Assembly (NCBI RefSeq): GCF_024170505.1
Contig: NZ_JALJYG010000002.1
Coordinates: 124,001-188,000 of the forward strand
DNA length: 64,000 nt
Origin: Methanocalculus alkaliphilus
GTDB taxonomy: Archaea > Halobacteriota > Methanomicrobia > Methanomicrobiales > Methanocorpusculaceae
Direction of reading: 5' to 3'
The position numbers and the translations under genes are program-made. Shown in pieces: positions 9,313 through 19,332 of the stretch. Below the pieces are notes generated by a model. That model did not search any database. It had not been told where the DNA came from and saw only the letters and a list, made by a program, of their open reading frames with translations. Each line of letters starts with the position of its first letter. Position 1 is the first letter of the stretch.

Positions 9313-10292
9313 TGTTGATCCATCCCTCGTCTCTTCATCGCAGAGAGGACGAATCTGGCGATGAGCGCCTCCATCTGAAGATCACTGTGAGCCCCCTCCG
9401 AGATCCGGTAATCGGCTTCACCAAGGTGATCGATCAGCTCCACCTTCAGCATCCGGTCTATCTCCAACGTCAGAATATGTCGGTAGCACTGGCCAAGAAG
9501 TTCAGTCGGAGCAATCCCCCGATCGCGAAGGAGGGAGGAGAGATGGCGTTCGGCCCCTTCAAAATCCCCGTCAAGTGAGAGGGAGACGAGCGCCTCTATC
9601 TCTTCAGGCCGTGCATTCGAGGTGATCTCATAGATCCGCTCAGCAGTGATATCCGGGGTGATGATGGCAGCGCCCTGGAGTGCATTAATCGCTTTGCGCA
9701 TATCTCCCTGGGCGATGTAGACGATGGCCGCCGTTGCCTCGGGTGTCACCGTGAGGCCCTCACGTGCGGCGATCCGCCTGACCTCCTCACCGACATCCTC
9801 TGCTGTGAGAGGGCGGAACCGGTAGATGGCACATCTGCTCTGGATAGGATCAATGATCTTTGATGAGTAGTTGCATGAAAGGATGAAACGACAGCTCTGG
9901 GCATAGTTCTCCATCGTCCTTCTCAGGGCGGCCTGCGCATCGGTCGTCAGTGCATCCGCCTCATCAAGGAAGAGAACCTTGAACGTCGATGCCCCCATCG
10001 GGGTCGTCCTGGCAAACTGTTTGATCTGATTGCGGACGACATCGATCCCCCGTTCATCCGAAGCATTCAGCTCACGGAAGTTCATCCCATAATCCTCGCC
10101 AAAGAGTTCGCGTGCAAGAGCGACTGCAGCCGTCGTCTTCCCGACACCAGGACTTCCTGTGAAGAGCAGATGCGGGAGGGTTCCCTGCCGGACATAGCTT
10201 GAGAGACGCTCAACGATATCCTTGTGGCCGACCATCTCTGAAAGCCGGGAAGGGCGGTACTTCTCGATCCAGATCCCGTGGATATCCTCCAT
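9309..10292 (-). CDS. rfcS: Replication factor C small subunit
   Basis: A 327-residue clamp-loader ATPase that opens PCNA onto primed DNA with the large subunit, which is not in this window. It has the IEKYRP box, Walker A at 45-54 ([10 protein letters not shown]), NASDERGID at about 76-84, DEAD at 110-113, sensor 1 with N141 and SRC at 152-154, all canonical. No intein. It opens the long minus-strand operon that continues through mcm; the promoter must lie in the short divergent gap before the RPA-associated gene. Confidence 0.95.
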   Translation of the reverse strand: MEDIHGIWIEKYRPSRLSEMVGHKDIVERLSSYVRQGTLPHLLFTGSPGVGKTTAAVALARELFGEDYGMNFRELNASDERGIDVVRNQIKQFARTTPMGASTFKVLFLDEADALTTDAQAALRRTMENYAQSCRFILSCNYSSKIIDPIQSRCAIYRFRPLTAEDVGEEVRRIAAREGLTVTPEATAAIVYIAQGDMRKAINALQGAAIITPDITAERIYEITSNARPEEIEALVSLSLDGDFEGAERHLSSLLRDRGIAPTELLGQCYRHILTLEIDRMLKVELIDHLGEADYRISEGAHSDLQMEALIARFVLSAMKRRGMDQH

Positions 10293-10373
10293 ACATGATC
10301 ATTGGATCCGGAGGCTGAAAATGGATCTGTTCAATCGATACCATCTTGTCCGCCAGAAGCAAATATTTCTCTG

Positions 10374-11060
10374 ATGGAACAAGCGGCCGAACCGATCAGC
10401 TGGGTCTTTGCCGGGGAATGTCATGCGGCGATCCGTAAGGGAGACCGCTTCATCACCCCGACGGGAGCACACATCCGCCGACTGTTTATGGTCGGTGTCC
10501 TGACCGGGCTGCATGTACTGAGCAGTCGTTCTGTTGAAGGCAGGATCAGCGATCCGACCGGGGGGATCAGCATAACCGTGAACAGATCCTACCCTCTGGT
10601 CGCAGATCACCTCGCATCCACCGAGCCCCCGGCATTCATCGCCGTTGCGGGTGAACTCTCCCAGAAAGGGTCCGATGAGATACGCCTGATCGTCGATGCA
10701 TGCCGGACCGTCACACGGGAGGAGCGCGACCGTTTCCTGCAACTCTGTGCAGAAGATACACTCTGCCGGCTTGAAGAACAGGAGGACCTCTCACCATCCC
10801 AGAGAGAGATCGCCGGAATGGTGCAGACTGCTCTTGTGGTTATCAGTGATGCCGAAGAGCAGGAAACCCCTGATAGAAATGAGGCGATGATAGAGATCAT
10901 CTCATCTGTCTCAGGGCCGAAAGGGGCATCGCTTGAGGATATTATGCGGTTGGCAGGAGATGCCGGGATTGGTGAGGATGAGGTGAAGGCGATTCTCACC
11001 ACCCTTCTTGAGGAGGGGGAGTGTTATATGCCGACGAATGGAGTCATTCGTCTTTTATGA
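10374..11060 (+). CDS. RPA-associated OB-fold protein (COG3390 type)
   Basis: A roughly 228-residue protein resembling the RPA-associated subunits of euryarchaeal replication protein A. It has an N-terminal VFAGE followed by TPTGAHIRRLFMVGVL, the start of an OB-fold, a basic and acidic linker, and a C-terminal winged-helix-like tail. It likely pairs with an RPA encoded elsewhere to bind single-stranded DNA. I chose the ATG at 10374 (MEQAAEP) because the family starts here; a TTG at 10302 would add an unconserved lead. Its stop overlaps the next ATG. Confidence 0.75.
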   Translation: MEQAAEPISWVFAGECHAAIRKGDRFITPTGAHIRRLFMVGVLTGLHVLSSRSVEGRISDPTGGISITVNRSYPLVADHLASTEPPAFIAVAGELSQKGSDEIRLIVDACRTVTREERDRFLQLCAEDTLCRLEEQEDLSPSQREIAGMVQTALVVISDAEEQETPDRNEAMIEIISSVSGPKGASLEDIMRLAGDAGIGEDEVKAILTTLLEEGECYMPTNGVIRLL

Positions 11061-11809
11061 AGCCACGGTTCCTCCCCGAGGGGCCTGCAGTTCTGATCAG
11101 CCGCAGCCGCTCGATCCTTGTGATAGCAGATCTCCATCTCGGGGTCGAGAGCGCACTATCCCGGAAAGGGTGGCATTTCCGGAGCAGAACCGACGATCGC
11201 CTCTCCCGGATCATCACCTGCATTGATGATGCTGACCCCGATCTCCTCCTTATCCTTGGCGATCTGAAGCATTCGGTCCCGCAGGTGACATGGCAGGAAG
11301 CCCGCGAGCTCCCCCGCGTCCTCGATACAATACGGAGGCGGGTGGATCTCGCACTCCTCCCCGGCAACCACGACGTCGGGATCGAGCGGTATATGGAAGA
11401 GGGCGAGCTCCTCCCGAAGAATGGAGTCCTCATCGATGGGACGGGCTATCTTCACGGCCACACCTATCCGTCACCTGATCTTGCAGGCCATTTGATCCTT
11501 GCAGGCCATCACCACCCGGTCATCCATCTCTATGATGAGGTCGGCTGCTCCCTCCGGGGGAGCCCGGCGTACCTCCTCGGCGAGGTTGATGAAGAGATTC
11601 TCCAGATCCCATCGGTCGATCACCCGACCCGCCTCCTCCTTGTGCCAGCATTTTATGAGTATGCAGGGGGTATTGACATCAGGACGATCCCGGAGAGCGG
11701 GATATCCCCCCTCGCAAAGAGTGTCAGAATCGAGACCGCGGAGGTGTTTCTCTCAGATGGAACCTATATCGACACCCTCGGAGCCCTCAGATCCGAATGC
11801 AATTTTTGA
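11057..11809 (+). CDS. Calcineurin-like metallophosphoesterase (COG1407 type, helicase-associated)
   Basis: A 250-residue metallophosphoesterase. The binuclear metal motifs are all present: VIADLHLG near residue 25, LLILGDLKHS, LLPGNHDVG, and the late GHTYP and GHHHP. The family is known from archaea and from bacterial Lhr-helicase gene clusters, where it acts as a phosphodiesterase in nucleic acid repair. The ATG at 11057 overlaps the upstream TGA in an ATGA, and the 3' end overlaps the helicase start by 53 bases, so the three genes form one transcript. Confidence 0.82.
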   Translation: MKPRFLPEGPAVLISRSRSILVIADLHLGVESALSRKGWHFRSRTDDRLSRIITCIDDADPDLLLILGDLKHSVPQVTWQEARELPRVLDTIRRRVDLALLPGNHDVGIERYMEEGELLPKNGVLIDGTGYLHGHTYPSPDLAGHLILAGHHHPVIHLYDEVGCSLRGSPAYLLGEVDEEILQIPSVDHPTRLLLVPAFYEYAGGIDIRTIPESGISPLAKSVRIETAEVFLSDGTYIDTLGALRSECNF

Positions 11810-14489
11810 TCAGCTGGATGAAAGGGTACAACAGACCCTCCGGAGAAGAGGTTTCTCTGATTTATCAGAGATTCAGCTCCGGGCAATCCCTCCGCTCCTG
11901 AGAGGAGAAGACCAGATACTGATCGCACCGACCGGCACTGGGAAGACAGAGAGTGCCATGCTCCCGGTTTTTCATGCCATTCTGAGAGAAGGGAAATCCG
12001 GCGGCTTTCAGGCACTCTATATCACACCCCTCCGATCCTTAAATCGTGATATGCTCTCACGCCTCCGGTGGTGGTGTGGTGAGCTCGGGCTCTCCGTCGG
12101 TGTCCGGCATGGCGATACACCAATGGCCGAGCGGCGCAAACAGGCTCTCCATCCGCCGGATCTCCTGATCACAACACCGGAGACGATCCAGTCGATGCTG
12201 ATGGGGTCACGGCTCAGAAAACACCTTGCCAATGTCAGGCATGTCGTCGTCGATGAGATTCATGAGCTTGCGGATGGAAAACGGGGTGCACAACTCTCAG
12301 TCGCACTCGAACGGATAGTTGAGTATGCAGGTGAGTTCCAGAGGATCGGGATATCCGCAACAGTCGGCAATCCAGTGGAGGTTGGTACGTTCCTCTGTGG
12401 ATCACGATCGTTTGGTATCGTTGAAGTCCCGGTTGCCAGCAGGCTCTCACTCACGGTCCGGTTCGGCGGTGATCGGTTCGACTCCCAGGTGAAGCTGATC
12501 GAAGAGAGTATCGATGCTCACCAGGCCAGCCTCATCTTTGTCAATACCCGGTCGGTCGCCGAAGCGATAGGCCACCACCTCATCGGGCGGGGGGATGTCG
12601 AGATTCATCATGGCTCTCTCTCAAAAGAGGTACGGATCGATGCAGAGGAGCGCTTTGCACAGGGGGAGATCCGGGGGCTCGTCTGCACAAGCTCAATGGA
12701 GCTTGGGATCGATATCGGCCATATCGGGCATGTTGTCCAGTTCGGATCCCCGCGTGAGGTCGCCCGGCTGATACAGCGGGTCGGCAGGGCAGGACACCGG
12801 CTTGATCAGATCTCACGGGGCACGATCATCGCAACCGGATTTGATGATCTCCTCGAGTCGCTTGTCATTGCTCACCGGGCGCTTGATAACAGGACCGAGC
12901 CGGTCATCCCGCCACGCTGCTCTGCCGATGTGATGGCAAACCAGGTTGCCGCCATCGCAGTTGAACGTGGTGAGGTTGAGACAGAAACGATACAACGGAT
13001 CCTCAACAAGGCATCCTCCTTCTCCGGATGTGACGATCTCCTTGATACCTGCATCAGCCAGATGGAGGAGCACCGGCTGATCCGCCGGGACGGCGATCTG
13101 GTGATCCGAACCGGACGCGCCCGGAAGTACCTCACCACGAACCTCTCGATGATCGTTGATGAGAGGAAGTTTCCGATCATCGATTATGTGACACGGAGGA
13201 TAATCGGGACCCTTGATGAGTCCTTTGTCATTGGCTGGATCCATATCGGCGCTGTTTTTATTACACGCGGCCGCCTCTGGCGGGTGCTTGAGATCGAGGA
13301 CGAGAAGATCACCGTCGAACCTGCGCCTAAGAGTGTCGGAGAGCTCCCGTCATGGGAGGGGGAACAGATCCCGGTCCCGTTTGAGGTTGCCAAAGAGGTC
13401 GGCCGGCTCCGACGACTCCGGAACTTCTCCGAGTACAATGCGGATGAAGCATCCCTGGCATATATTGGAAGGGTTCTCGGTGAGATGGAGAAGAACCGGA
13501 CACCCGTTCCAACAGACAGACTGGTCATGGTCGAGCATACGAAAGAGGGGGTTATCATCAATATCTGTGGCGGCCATAAGGCGAACGAGGCACTTGGGCG
13601 GGCCCTCTCCATTCTTATATCCGCCAGGTTTGGAACAAGTGTCGGAATCGAGATTAATGCCTACCGGATCTTCCTTCGGCTCCCACGGAACGTCGGGGCG
13701 CGTGAGATAGCAGATCTCCTTCATTCTCTCGAAGGAGATCATATTGAGGGGATTCTGAGGATTGCAATGAAGCGGACCGCACTGTATAAATGGAAACTCG
13801 TAGCGGTTGCAAAGAAGTTTGGAGCAATCGATGCCGATGCAGAGTATGAAAAGATCAGCCTCCATCGCCTCAGTGAACAGTTTGACGACACCATCGTTGC
13901 ACAGGAGGTGTACCGCGAGCTATTCAGCAGGTATATGGATGTCAGGGCCGCTGGTGAACTGATAGCAGGAATCAGAAACAATGAGATGGAGGTCCGGATC
14001 GGCCCCCTCTCAATTATCGGATCAGAGGGGCTCTTCACATCACAGGATCTCATCACTCCGGCTGAAGGCGACCAGGCGATCATCGGGGCGGTGAAGCGGC
14101 GGCTGGACGGACAGGAGATCATCCTCGCCTGCATGCATTGCAGGAACTGGAAACAGAGGACCATCCTCTCCAGAGTCCCGGAGCAGCCAGAATGCCCGAA
14201 GTGCAGGGCCCGCCTCATCGCCGCTCTGAAACCATATGAAGAGGAGAATTACCGGCTCGTCCGAAAGAAGAAGAAGTCGGCTGAAGAGAAGGAGATTGAG
14301 GCGAAGATGCTCAGGTCAGCCAACATCGTCCTTTCAAGCGGAAAGAAGGCGATGACTGCCCTTGCGGGCAGGGGGGTCGGTCCCGAGGTGGCTTCGCGCA
14401 TCCTCGCAACCCACACAACCGGGGATGCCTTTTATAAGGAGATTCTCAAAGCCGAGAAGAAGTTCATCGCCACTCATCGTTTCTGGTAA
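11757..14489 (+). CDS. lhr: Lhr-family superfamily 2 ATP-dependent helicase
   Basis: A roughly 910-residue helicase. Motif I APTGTGKTE is at about residues 57-65, the DEIH box at about 166, SATVGNP is motif III, and RVGRAGHR is motif VI. The Lhr-core winged helix and accessory domains follow, then a C-terminal zinc ribbon (CMHC...CPKC, residues about 791-815) and a helix-hairpin segment with GVGPEVASRIL. Lhr helicases translocate 3'-5' on single-stranded DNA and unwind RNA:DNA hybrids in repair. The ATG at 11757, inside the preceding gene, is the last Met before the conserved domain. Confidence 0.87.
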   Translation: MEPISTPSEPSDPNAIFDQLDERVQQTLRRRGFSDLSEIQLRAIPPLLRGEDQILIAPTGTGKTESAMLPVFHAILREGKSGGFQALYITPLRSLNRDMLSRLRWWCGELGLSVGVRHGDTPMAERRKQALHPPDLLITTPETIQSMLMGSRLRKHLANVRHVVVDEIHELADGKRGAQLSVALERIVEYAGEFQRIGISATVGNPVEVGTFLCGSRSFGIVEVPVASRLSLTVRFGGDRFDSQVKLIEESIDAHQASLIFVNTRSVAEAIGHHLIGRGDVEIHHGSLSKEVRIDAEERFAQGEIRGLVCTSSMELGIDIGHIGHVVQFGSPREVARLIQRVGRAGHRLDQISRGTIIATGFDDLLESLVIAHRALDNRTEPVIPPRCSADVMANQVAAIAVERGEVETETIQRILNKASSFSGCDDLLDTCISQMEEHRLIRRDGDLVIRTGRARKYLTTNLSMIVDERKFPIIDYVTRRIIGTLDESFVIGWIHIGAVFITRGRLWRVLEIEDEKITVEPAPKSVGELPSWEGEQIPVPFEVAKEVGRLRRLRNFSEYNADEASLAYIGRVLGEMEKNRTPVPTDRLVMVEHTKEGVIINICGGHKANEALGRALSILISARFGTSVGIEINAYRIFLRLPRNVGAREIADLLHSLEGDHIEGILRIAMKRTALYKWKLVAVAKKFGAIDADAEYEKISLHRLSEQFDDTIVAQEVYRELFSRYMDVRAAGELIAGIRNNEMEVRIGPLSIIGSEGLFTSQDLITPAEGDQAIIGAVKRRLDGQEIILACMHCRNWKQRTILSRVPEQPECPKCRARLIAALKPYEEENYRLVRKKKKSAEEKEIEAKMLRSANIVLSSGKKAMTALAGRGVGPEVASRILATHTTGDAFYKEILKAEKKFIATHRFW

Positions 14490-14493
14490 ATGA

Positions 14494-15048
14494 TCAGAGA
14501 ATATCTGCCAGATGCTGTTCAAGGACACCAAGACCGGCCCTGACATCATGGAGATTCTTTCCACCCGTCAGGATGATCTTTCCTGATGAAAAGAGGAGTG
14601 CGACGATCTTTGGATCTGCAATCCGGTACACAAGTCCCGGGAACTGTTCAGGTTCGTACTCAATATTTTCGAGTTGCAGGGTGATGACAACTTTATTCAG
14701 ATTGATGGATTTTCCCATGTCATAGGAGCAGACGATATTCGTCACATTAACATCCGGGATCTCATGTGTCACCACACCGGCATCCTTCAGTGATGAGATG
14801 ATGATCTCAAGACCACGGTCCATATCCTCCTCATTCTTGATCCCGGTGAGGACAACCTTGCCAGATGAGAAGATCAGTGATGCCATCTTCGGATCCTTGA
14901 TCCGGTAGACCGCCCCTGGGAATCTCTTGGTATTGAGTTCGCACCCCTCGATATGGTCGGCAATTGCCAGGAGATCGATCGAATCGGCGATGACACCGGA
15001 AGCGACGATATTTTCGATCTTCAATGAGTCGTACTGTTGATCTGCCAT
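14494..15048 (-). CDS. tbp: TATA-box-binding protein
   Basis: A 184-residue TBP with the two imperfect repeats of the saddle fold: KIENIVASG and RFPGAVYRI in the first, NVTNIVCS and QFPGLVYRI in the second, each ending with a FSSGK..LTG strand. It is the promoter-recognition factor that works with TFB. A TATA-like CATAAATCTT lies about 45-50 nt upstream and an AGG directly before the ATG. It converges with the helicase gene with a 4-base gap. Several methanogens have more than one TBP. Confidence 0.96.
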   Translation of the reverse strand: MADQQYDSLKIENIVASGVIADSIDLLAIADHIEGCELNTKRFPGAVYRIKDPKMASLIFSSGKVVLTGIKNEEDMDRGLEIIISSLKDAGVVTHEIPDVNVTNIVCSYDMGKSINLNKVVITLQLENIEYEPEQFPGLVYRIADPKIVALLFSSGKIILTGGKNLHDVRAGLGVLEQHLADIL

Positions 15049-15090
15049 CCTCGTATAATTGAAGCTTTCCAGACCATAATGGTGTTGGCG

Positions 15091-15100
15091 AAGATTTATG
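15091..15100 (-). promoter_or_regulatory. Probable TATA box of tbp
   Basis: On the minus strand this reads CATAAATCTT, about 45-50 nt before the tbp ATG at 15048. That would place transcription start near 15070 with a leader of some 20 nt. The 170-base gap between atpD and tbp contains no other gene. Confidence 0.4.
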
Positions 15101-15220
15101 GGATCCGTGACGTAGAAGGTGATAGCTACCTTCAGTGAAGAGATGACCAGGTACGCGGGTCTTCGGTACCAGAGAAGAAGGAGAGGGTCGATGATACACG
15201 GCGATCAGGTTTTCGGAGGG

Positions 15221-15871
15221 CTACCACCCCTGCATATCTTCCCCCTTCTTCCGGTCAATGATCTTCTTCATCTTCTTAAGCCGGTAGAGATCCTCACGCT
15301 CACGCTCCTCGATGGCGATCTTAATGAATTTCGCCTGTTTTTTCAGGTCAGGGATCATTATCTGTTCAAGGGCATTGACTCTCCGCCTGTTCTTCTGAAT
15401 CTCCTCACCGAGCCGGCGAAGTGCGGTCTCTGTCTCTGCCAGTTCGATGATCAGATCCAGCTCGGCCTCAAAATGTTCTGCAACCTCGTCAATCCTGCCG
15501 CTTACACCCAGAATACCATAGCCCCGTTCGAAAGAACGCCGTGAAAACTTACGTTTTTCAATGACCGGGACAGGAACGCCCATGATATTCTTTCCAGAGA
15601 TATCAAGGGCGATGCCACTCCGTGTGGCAAGGGCAGCAGACTTGAGAGCAACCGAGTCATCGACTGCATGGGCAAGGTGTAAGGAGTGCCTGGCAGCCTC
15701 ATCGACCCGCTCCAGCTTCTCCCGGGACTCGGATACACCCCGCATTATCTGAAAGAACTCTGCAATCAGGGCATCCATCTTCTGCCTGAGAAGCTCCTTT
15801 CCCTGTTCGGCAAGCTTAATCTGTGTCTTAATTCTGATGAGCTCCATCCTCGTCGGGTGAACCTGCTCCAT
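15221..15871 (-). CDS. atpD: A-type ATP synthase subunit D (central stalk)
   Basis: A 216-residue subunit D, the long helical hairpin of the rotating central stalk. It starts with the conserved PTRMELIRIK segment, has the middle VPVIE loop, and ends with a basic coiled coil (RREDLYRLKK-like). It is the last gene of the nine-gene operon and begins at the base after the atpB stop. No strong terminator was found after it. Confidence 0.95.
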   Translation of the reverse strand: MEQVHPTRMELIRIKTQIKLAEQGKELLRQKMDALIAEFFQIMRGVSESREKLERVDEAARHSLHLAHAVDDSVALKSAALATRSGIALDISGKNIMGVPVPVIEKRKFSRRSFERGYGILGVSGRIDEVAEHFEAELDLIIELAETETALRRLGEEIQKNRRRVNALEQIMIPDLKKQAKFIKIAIEEREREDLYRLKKMKKIIDRKKGEDMQGW

Positions 15872-17269
15872 CTACACGGCCTCCCTGTATGCGGGATGGT
15901 ATCTGGTGATATAGTCAACAGGAATCCTCTTGAGCTCCTCCTCAGGCAGTATCGAGAGGAGATCCCAGCCGATCCCGAGGGTCGCTTCAATCGACCGATC
16001 CTCGTCGCCCTGGCTGATGAACCGCTTCTCAAATGCATCGGCCAGGGTAAGATACATCCTGTCAAGCTCGGTCAGTGCCTCCTCACCGACAATGGCAACG
16101 AGCCTTCTGAGATCCCGCCCGTACGCATACGAGGCGTAGAGCTGATCTGCAACATTGCGGTGATCCTCTCGTGTCTTCCCCTCACCGATCCCCGAGTTCA
16201 TCAGCCGTGAGAGGCAGGGGAGGATATCTATCGGCGGATCACCTCCTCTCCGGAAGAGATCACGGGAGAGGACGATCTGGCCTTCGGTGATATATCCTGT
16301 AAGATCAGGGACAGGATGGGTGATATCATCGTCCGGCATGGTCAGGATAGGGATCTGGGTTATCGATCCCTTCCTCCCCTTGATCTTTCCTGCCCTCTCA
16401 TAAATTGAGGAGAGATCGGTATACATGTACCCCGGATAGCCACGTCGTCCAGGCACCTCCTCGCGTGCAGTCGATATCTCCCTGAGGGCCTCGCAATAAT
16501 TGATCATATCTGTCAGAATGACAAGGACATGGAGGCCGTGGGTATATGCAAGGTATTCTGCCACGGTAAGGGCACATCTTGGTGTTGCAAGACGTTCGAT
16601 GATGGGATCATCAGTCAGGTTCATAAAGATGACAGCACGCCCCAGTGCCCCGGTCTTCTCAAAAGCCTTCATGAAGAATGACGCCTCCTTGAAGGTGATA
16701 CCCATCGCCGCAAAGACGACGGCGAAATCCTCTCCCTCGCCAAGGACACGGGCCTGTCTCCCAATCTGGGCGGCAAGCTTGTTTGCCGGAAGACCGGCTC
16801 CGGAGAATATCGGAAGCTTCTGCCCACGAACCAGGGTATTTAAGCCATCAATTGCGGATATACCTGTCTGAATGAAATCGGATGGCTTATCCCGGGCAAC
16901 CGGGTTGATCGGCATCCCATTGACATCAAGACTCAGCTCCTCGATCACATCGGGCCCTCCGTCACGCGGATGGCCGATTCCATTAAAGATCCGCCCCGTC
17001 ATATCGGGGGCGAGTTTCATAAGGAGTGGTTCACCGGTGAACCTCACCCTGGTCCTGAGATTATCAATGCCACTCGTCCCTTCAAAGACCTGAACGACCG
17101 CAACATCCTTTGCTATTTCAAGGACCTGGCCGGATCGCTCCTCCCCATTCGGGAGGGTGATGCGGACAATCTCATTATATGAGACGTTTTTTACATTCCT
17201 GATGAATATCAGCGGACCTGACACATAGCTGATCGATGTGTACTCCCTGGTAACAAGATCTCCCGGCAT
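15872..17269 (-). CDS. atpB: A-type ATP synthase subunit B (non-catalytic)
   Basis: A 465-residue regulatory subunit B of the A1 hexamer. It has the family landmarks [14 protein letters not shown] at the start, [13 protein letters not shown] where catalytic subunits carry a P-loop, and the conserved [15 protein letters not shown]-like stretch. The P-loop is degenerate, as expected. The ATG at 17269 overlaps the atpA stop (TGATG) and has GGAGG 8 nt upstream; a GTG one codon earlier is less likely. Confidence 0.95.
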   Translation of the reverse strand: MPGDLVTREYTSISYVSGPLIFIRNVKNVSYNEIVRITLPNGEERSGQVLEIAKDVAVVQVFEGTSGIDNLRTRVRFTGEPLLMKLAPDMTGRIFNGIGHPRDGGPDVIEELSLDVNGMPINPVARDKPSDFIQTGISAIDGLNTLVRGQKLPIFSGAGLPANKLAAQIGRQARVLGEGEDFAVVFAAMGITFKEASFFMKAFEKTGALGRAVIFMNLTDDPIIERLATPRCALTVAEYLAYTHGLHVLVILTDMINYCEALREISTAREEVPGRRGYPGYMYTDLSSIYERAGKIKGRKGSITQIPILTMPDDDITHPVPDLTGYITEGQIVLSRDLFRRGGDPPIDILPCLSRLMNSGIGEGKTREDHRNVADQLYASYAYGRDLRRLVAIVGEEALTELDRMYLTLADAFEKRFISQGDEDRSIEATLGIGWDLLSILPEEELKRIPVDYITRYHPAYREAV

Positions 17270-19008
17270 CACTCTTCCTCCATCAGTTCTGAGATCCCCT
17301 GCTCTATCTCATCAATAAGATTCAGAATACTCCCGGTATCCGGCCGTTCTTTCATTCTTCCGATATCCTTTCTCGCCTGGATTTTCAGAATGGCATCGAT
17401 TGGAACGCCAATGGTCATGGCACGGAGTGATCGGTCGTGATAAACGAGGATCGCCCGTAGCATCCAGTACTGTTTCTCAAGTGAGCAGAACGAATCGATA
17501 TCATGGAACGCGCTCTGCTGCAGGTAGTCCTCACGTATCATCCGCGTCACCTCCAGTATGATCTTTTCGCTGTCCGGAAGTGCATCCGGGCCGACGAGCT
17601 GGACGATCTCCTGAAGTTCAACCTCCTTCTGAAGAAGGTACATTGCCCTGTCCCGGATCTCGCGCCAGTCCTCTGCCACATGTTCGGCAAACCACCCCCC
17701 GATACTGTCAAGGTAGAGCGAATAGCTCTTGATCCAGTTGACAGAGGGGTAGTGACGGCGGTATGCAAGGCTGGTGTCAAGCGCCCAGAAAGTTCCCGCA
17801 ACACGGAGTGTGTTCTGGGTTATCGGCTCTGAGAAGTCCCCGCCAGGTGGAGATACCGCACCGATGACGGTGACGGATCCAATCCGATCTCCGGATCCGG
17901 CACAGATGACCCTGCCTGCCCGTTCATAAAATGCTGCGAGGCGCGTCGCAAGATACGCAGGATAGCCCTCCTCACCGGGCATCTCCTCAAGCCTTCCTGA
18001 GATCTCACGGAGCGCCTCGCCCCAGCGCGAGGTCGAGTCTGCCATAAGGGCGACATCATACCCCATGTCACGATAATATTCTGCGATGGTGATCCCGGTG
18101 TAGATGGATGCTTCCCTGGCGGCAACAGGCATATTGGATGTATTGGCGATGAGAACCGTCCGCTCGATGAGAGGGAGCCCGGTCACCGGATCGATCAGTT
18201 CAGGAAACTCATAGAGGACATCGGTCATCTCGTTTCCACGCTCCCCGCAACCAATGTAGATGACAACCTGAGTATCAGACCATCGTGCAAGCGTCTGCTC
18301 GGCGACGGTCTTGCCGGTTCCAAAGCCGCCGGGAATCATGGCTGTCCCCCCTTTTGCGACCGGGAAGAAGGTATCGAAGATGCGCTGGCCTGTTATAAGG
18401 AGGGTGTCAGGATCGAGCTTCTTCCTGTACGGGCGTGGTCTCCGTGCAGGCCATATCTGCATCAGGGGTATCTCAGTGCCGTTATCCAGTGTACAGACCG
18501 GTTCGGAGACGGTGAATGACCCTTCATGGATCTCCTTTATCGTGCCGGAAATATGTGGCGGCACCATCACCCGGTGCTCAAGATGAAACTCTGACACGGT
18601 CCCGATGAGATCGCCCGACATCACGTTCTGGCCCGGCAGGGCTGAAGGGTGAAACTCCCATCTCCGTGAGAGATCAAGACCTGGCGGGAAGACGCCCCGG
18701 GAGATGAGATCTCCGCTCATCTCATAGAGAACCGGGAGGGGGCGCTGAATACCATCATAAATCGATGACAAAAGACCTGGTCCAAGTGCCACGGAGTACG
18801 GAGATCCGGTACTCGCCACCCTCTCCCCGATCCGCAGGCCCGATGTATCCTCATATACCTGGATGACAGCTTCGTTGCGGTCAAGGCGGATGATCTCCCC
18901 GAACAGTTCGTCACTGCCGACCCGGACAACCTCATACATCTGTGATCCACGCAGGCCCTCTGCTGTAACAACAGGGCCTGAGATCCTTGAAATAACCCCT
19001 TCTGTCAT
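17269..19008 (-). CDS. atpA: A-type ATP synthase subunit A (catalytic)
   Basis: A 579-residue catalytic subunit. The Walker A GGFGTGKT is at about residues 227-234, the bulge domain typical of A/V-type enzymes precedes it, and GCGERGNEM and DSTSRW follow. It couples ion flow to ATP synthesis in the cytoplasmic A1 head. No intein is inserted at the P-loop. It follows atpF by three bases. Confidence 0.97.
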   Translation of the reverse strand: MTEGVISRISGPVVTAEGLRGSQMYEVVRVGSDELFGEIIRLDRNEAVIQVYEDTSGLRIGERVASTGSPYSVALGPGLLSSIYDGIQRPLPVLYEMSGDLISRGVFPPGLDLSRRWEFHPSALPGQNVMSGDLIGTVSEFHLEHRVMVPPHISGTIKEIHEGSFTVSEPVCTLDNGTEIPLMQIWPARRPRPYRKKLDPDTLLITGQRIFDTFFPVAKGGTAMIPGGFGTGKTVAEQTLARWSDTQVVIYIGCGERGNEMTDVLYEFPELIDPVTGLPLIERTVLIANTSNMPVAAREASIYTGITIAEYYRDMGYDVALMADSTSRWGEALREISGRLEEMPGEEGYPAYLATRLAAFYERAGRVICAGSGDRIGSVTVIGAVSPPGGDFSEPITQNTLRVAGTFWALDTSLAYRRHYPSVNWIKSYSLYLDSIGGWFAEHVAEDWREIRDRAMYLLQKEVELQEIVQLVGPDALPDSEKIILEVTRMIREDYLQQSAFHDIDSFCSLEKQYWMLRAILVYHDRSLRAMTIGVPIDAILKIQARKDIGRMKERPDTGSILNLIDEIEQGISELMEEE

Positions 19009-19011
19009 CGT

Positions 19012-19332
19012 TTACTGCCTCACCACAATGTTGTAGCCGATGGCCTTGCGGAGAAGGCGATCGATATAATTCTCCTGCTCACCCGTACTCTTCCCTGAAG
19101 GAATGGGGAGAACGATCGGCCGGTACGTCTTCTCCACACGCTCCATGATCTTCCCGTCAAGTGCGGCGATAAAATCTTCATTGATGGCAATGATCCCGGT
19201 ATCATCCCGGTACAGGAGTGATGAGAGGAGGGCGGAGGCTTCTCCCGGATCGGTGAGTTCTATCACCTCAAGACCGGCAAGCCGAAACCCGATGGCCGTC
19301 TCCGGATCGGTAACAACCATGCATTTATACAT
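19012..19332 (-). CDS. atpF: A-type ATP synthase subunit F
   Basis: A 106-residue subunit F of the central stalk, with an N-terminal VVTDPETAIGFRLAG strand-loop and a later IAINEDFIAAL as in the family. I chose the ATG at 19332 because the distance to the GFRLAG motif then matches the usual N-terminus; an ATG four codons later is the alternative. It overlaps the atpC stop by 8 bases. Confidence 0.92.
   Translation of the reverse strand: MYKCMVVTDPETAIGFRLAGLEVIELTDPGEASALLSSLLYRDDTGIIAINEDFIAALDGKIMERVEKTYRPIVLPIPSGKSTGEQENYIDRLLRKAIGYNIVVRQ

Noticed and set aside
7192-19008. Inteins in mcm, rfcS or atpA
   Set aside because: The Walker A and neighbouring motifs are continuous and the lengths are normal for intein-free proteins.
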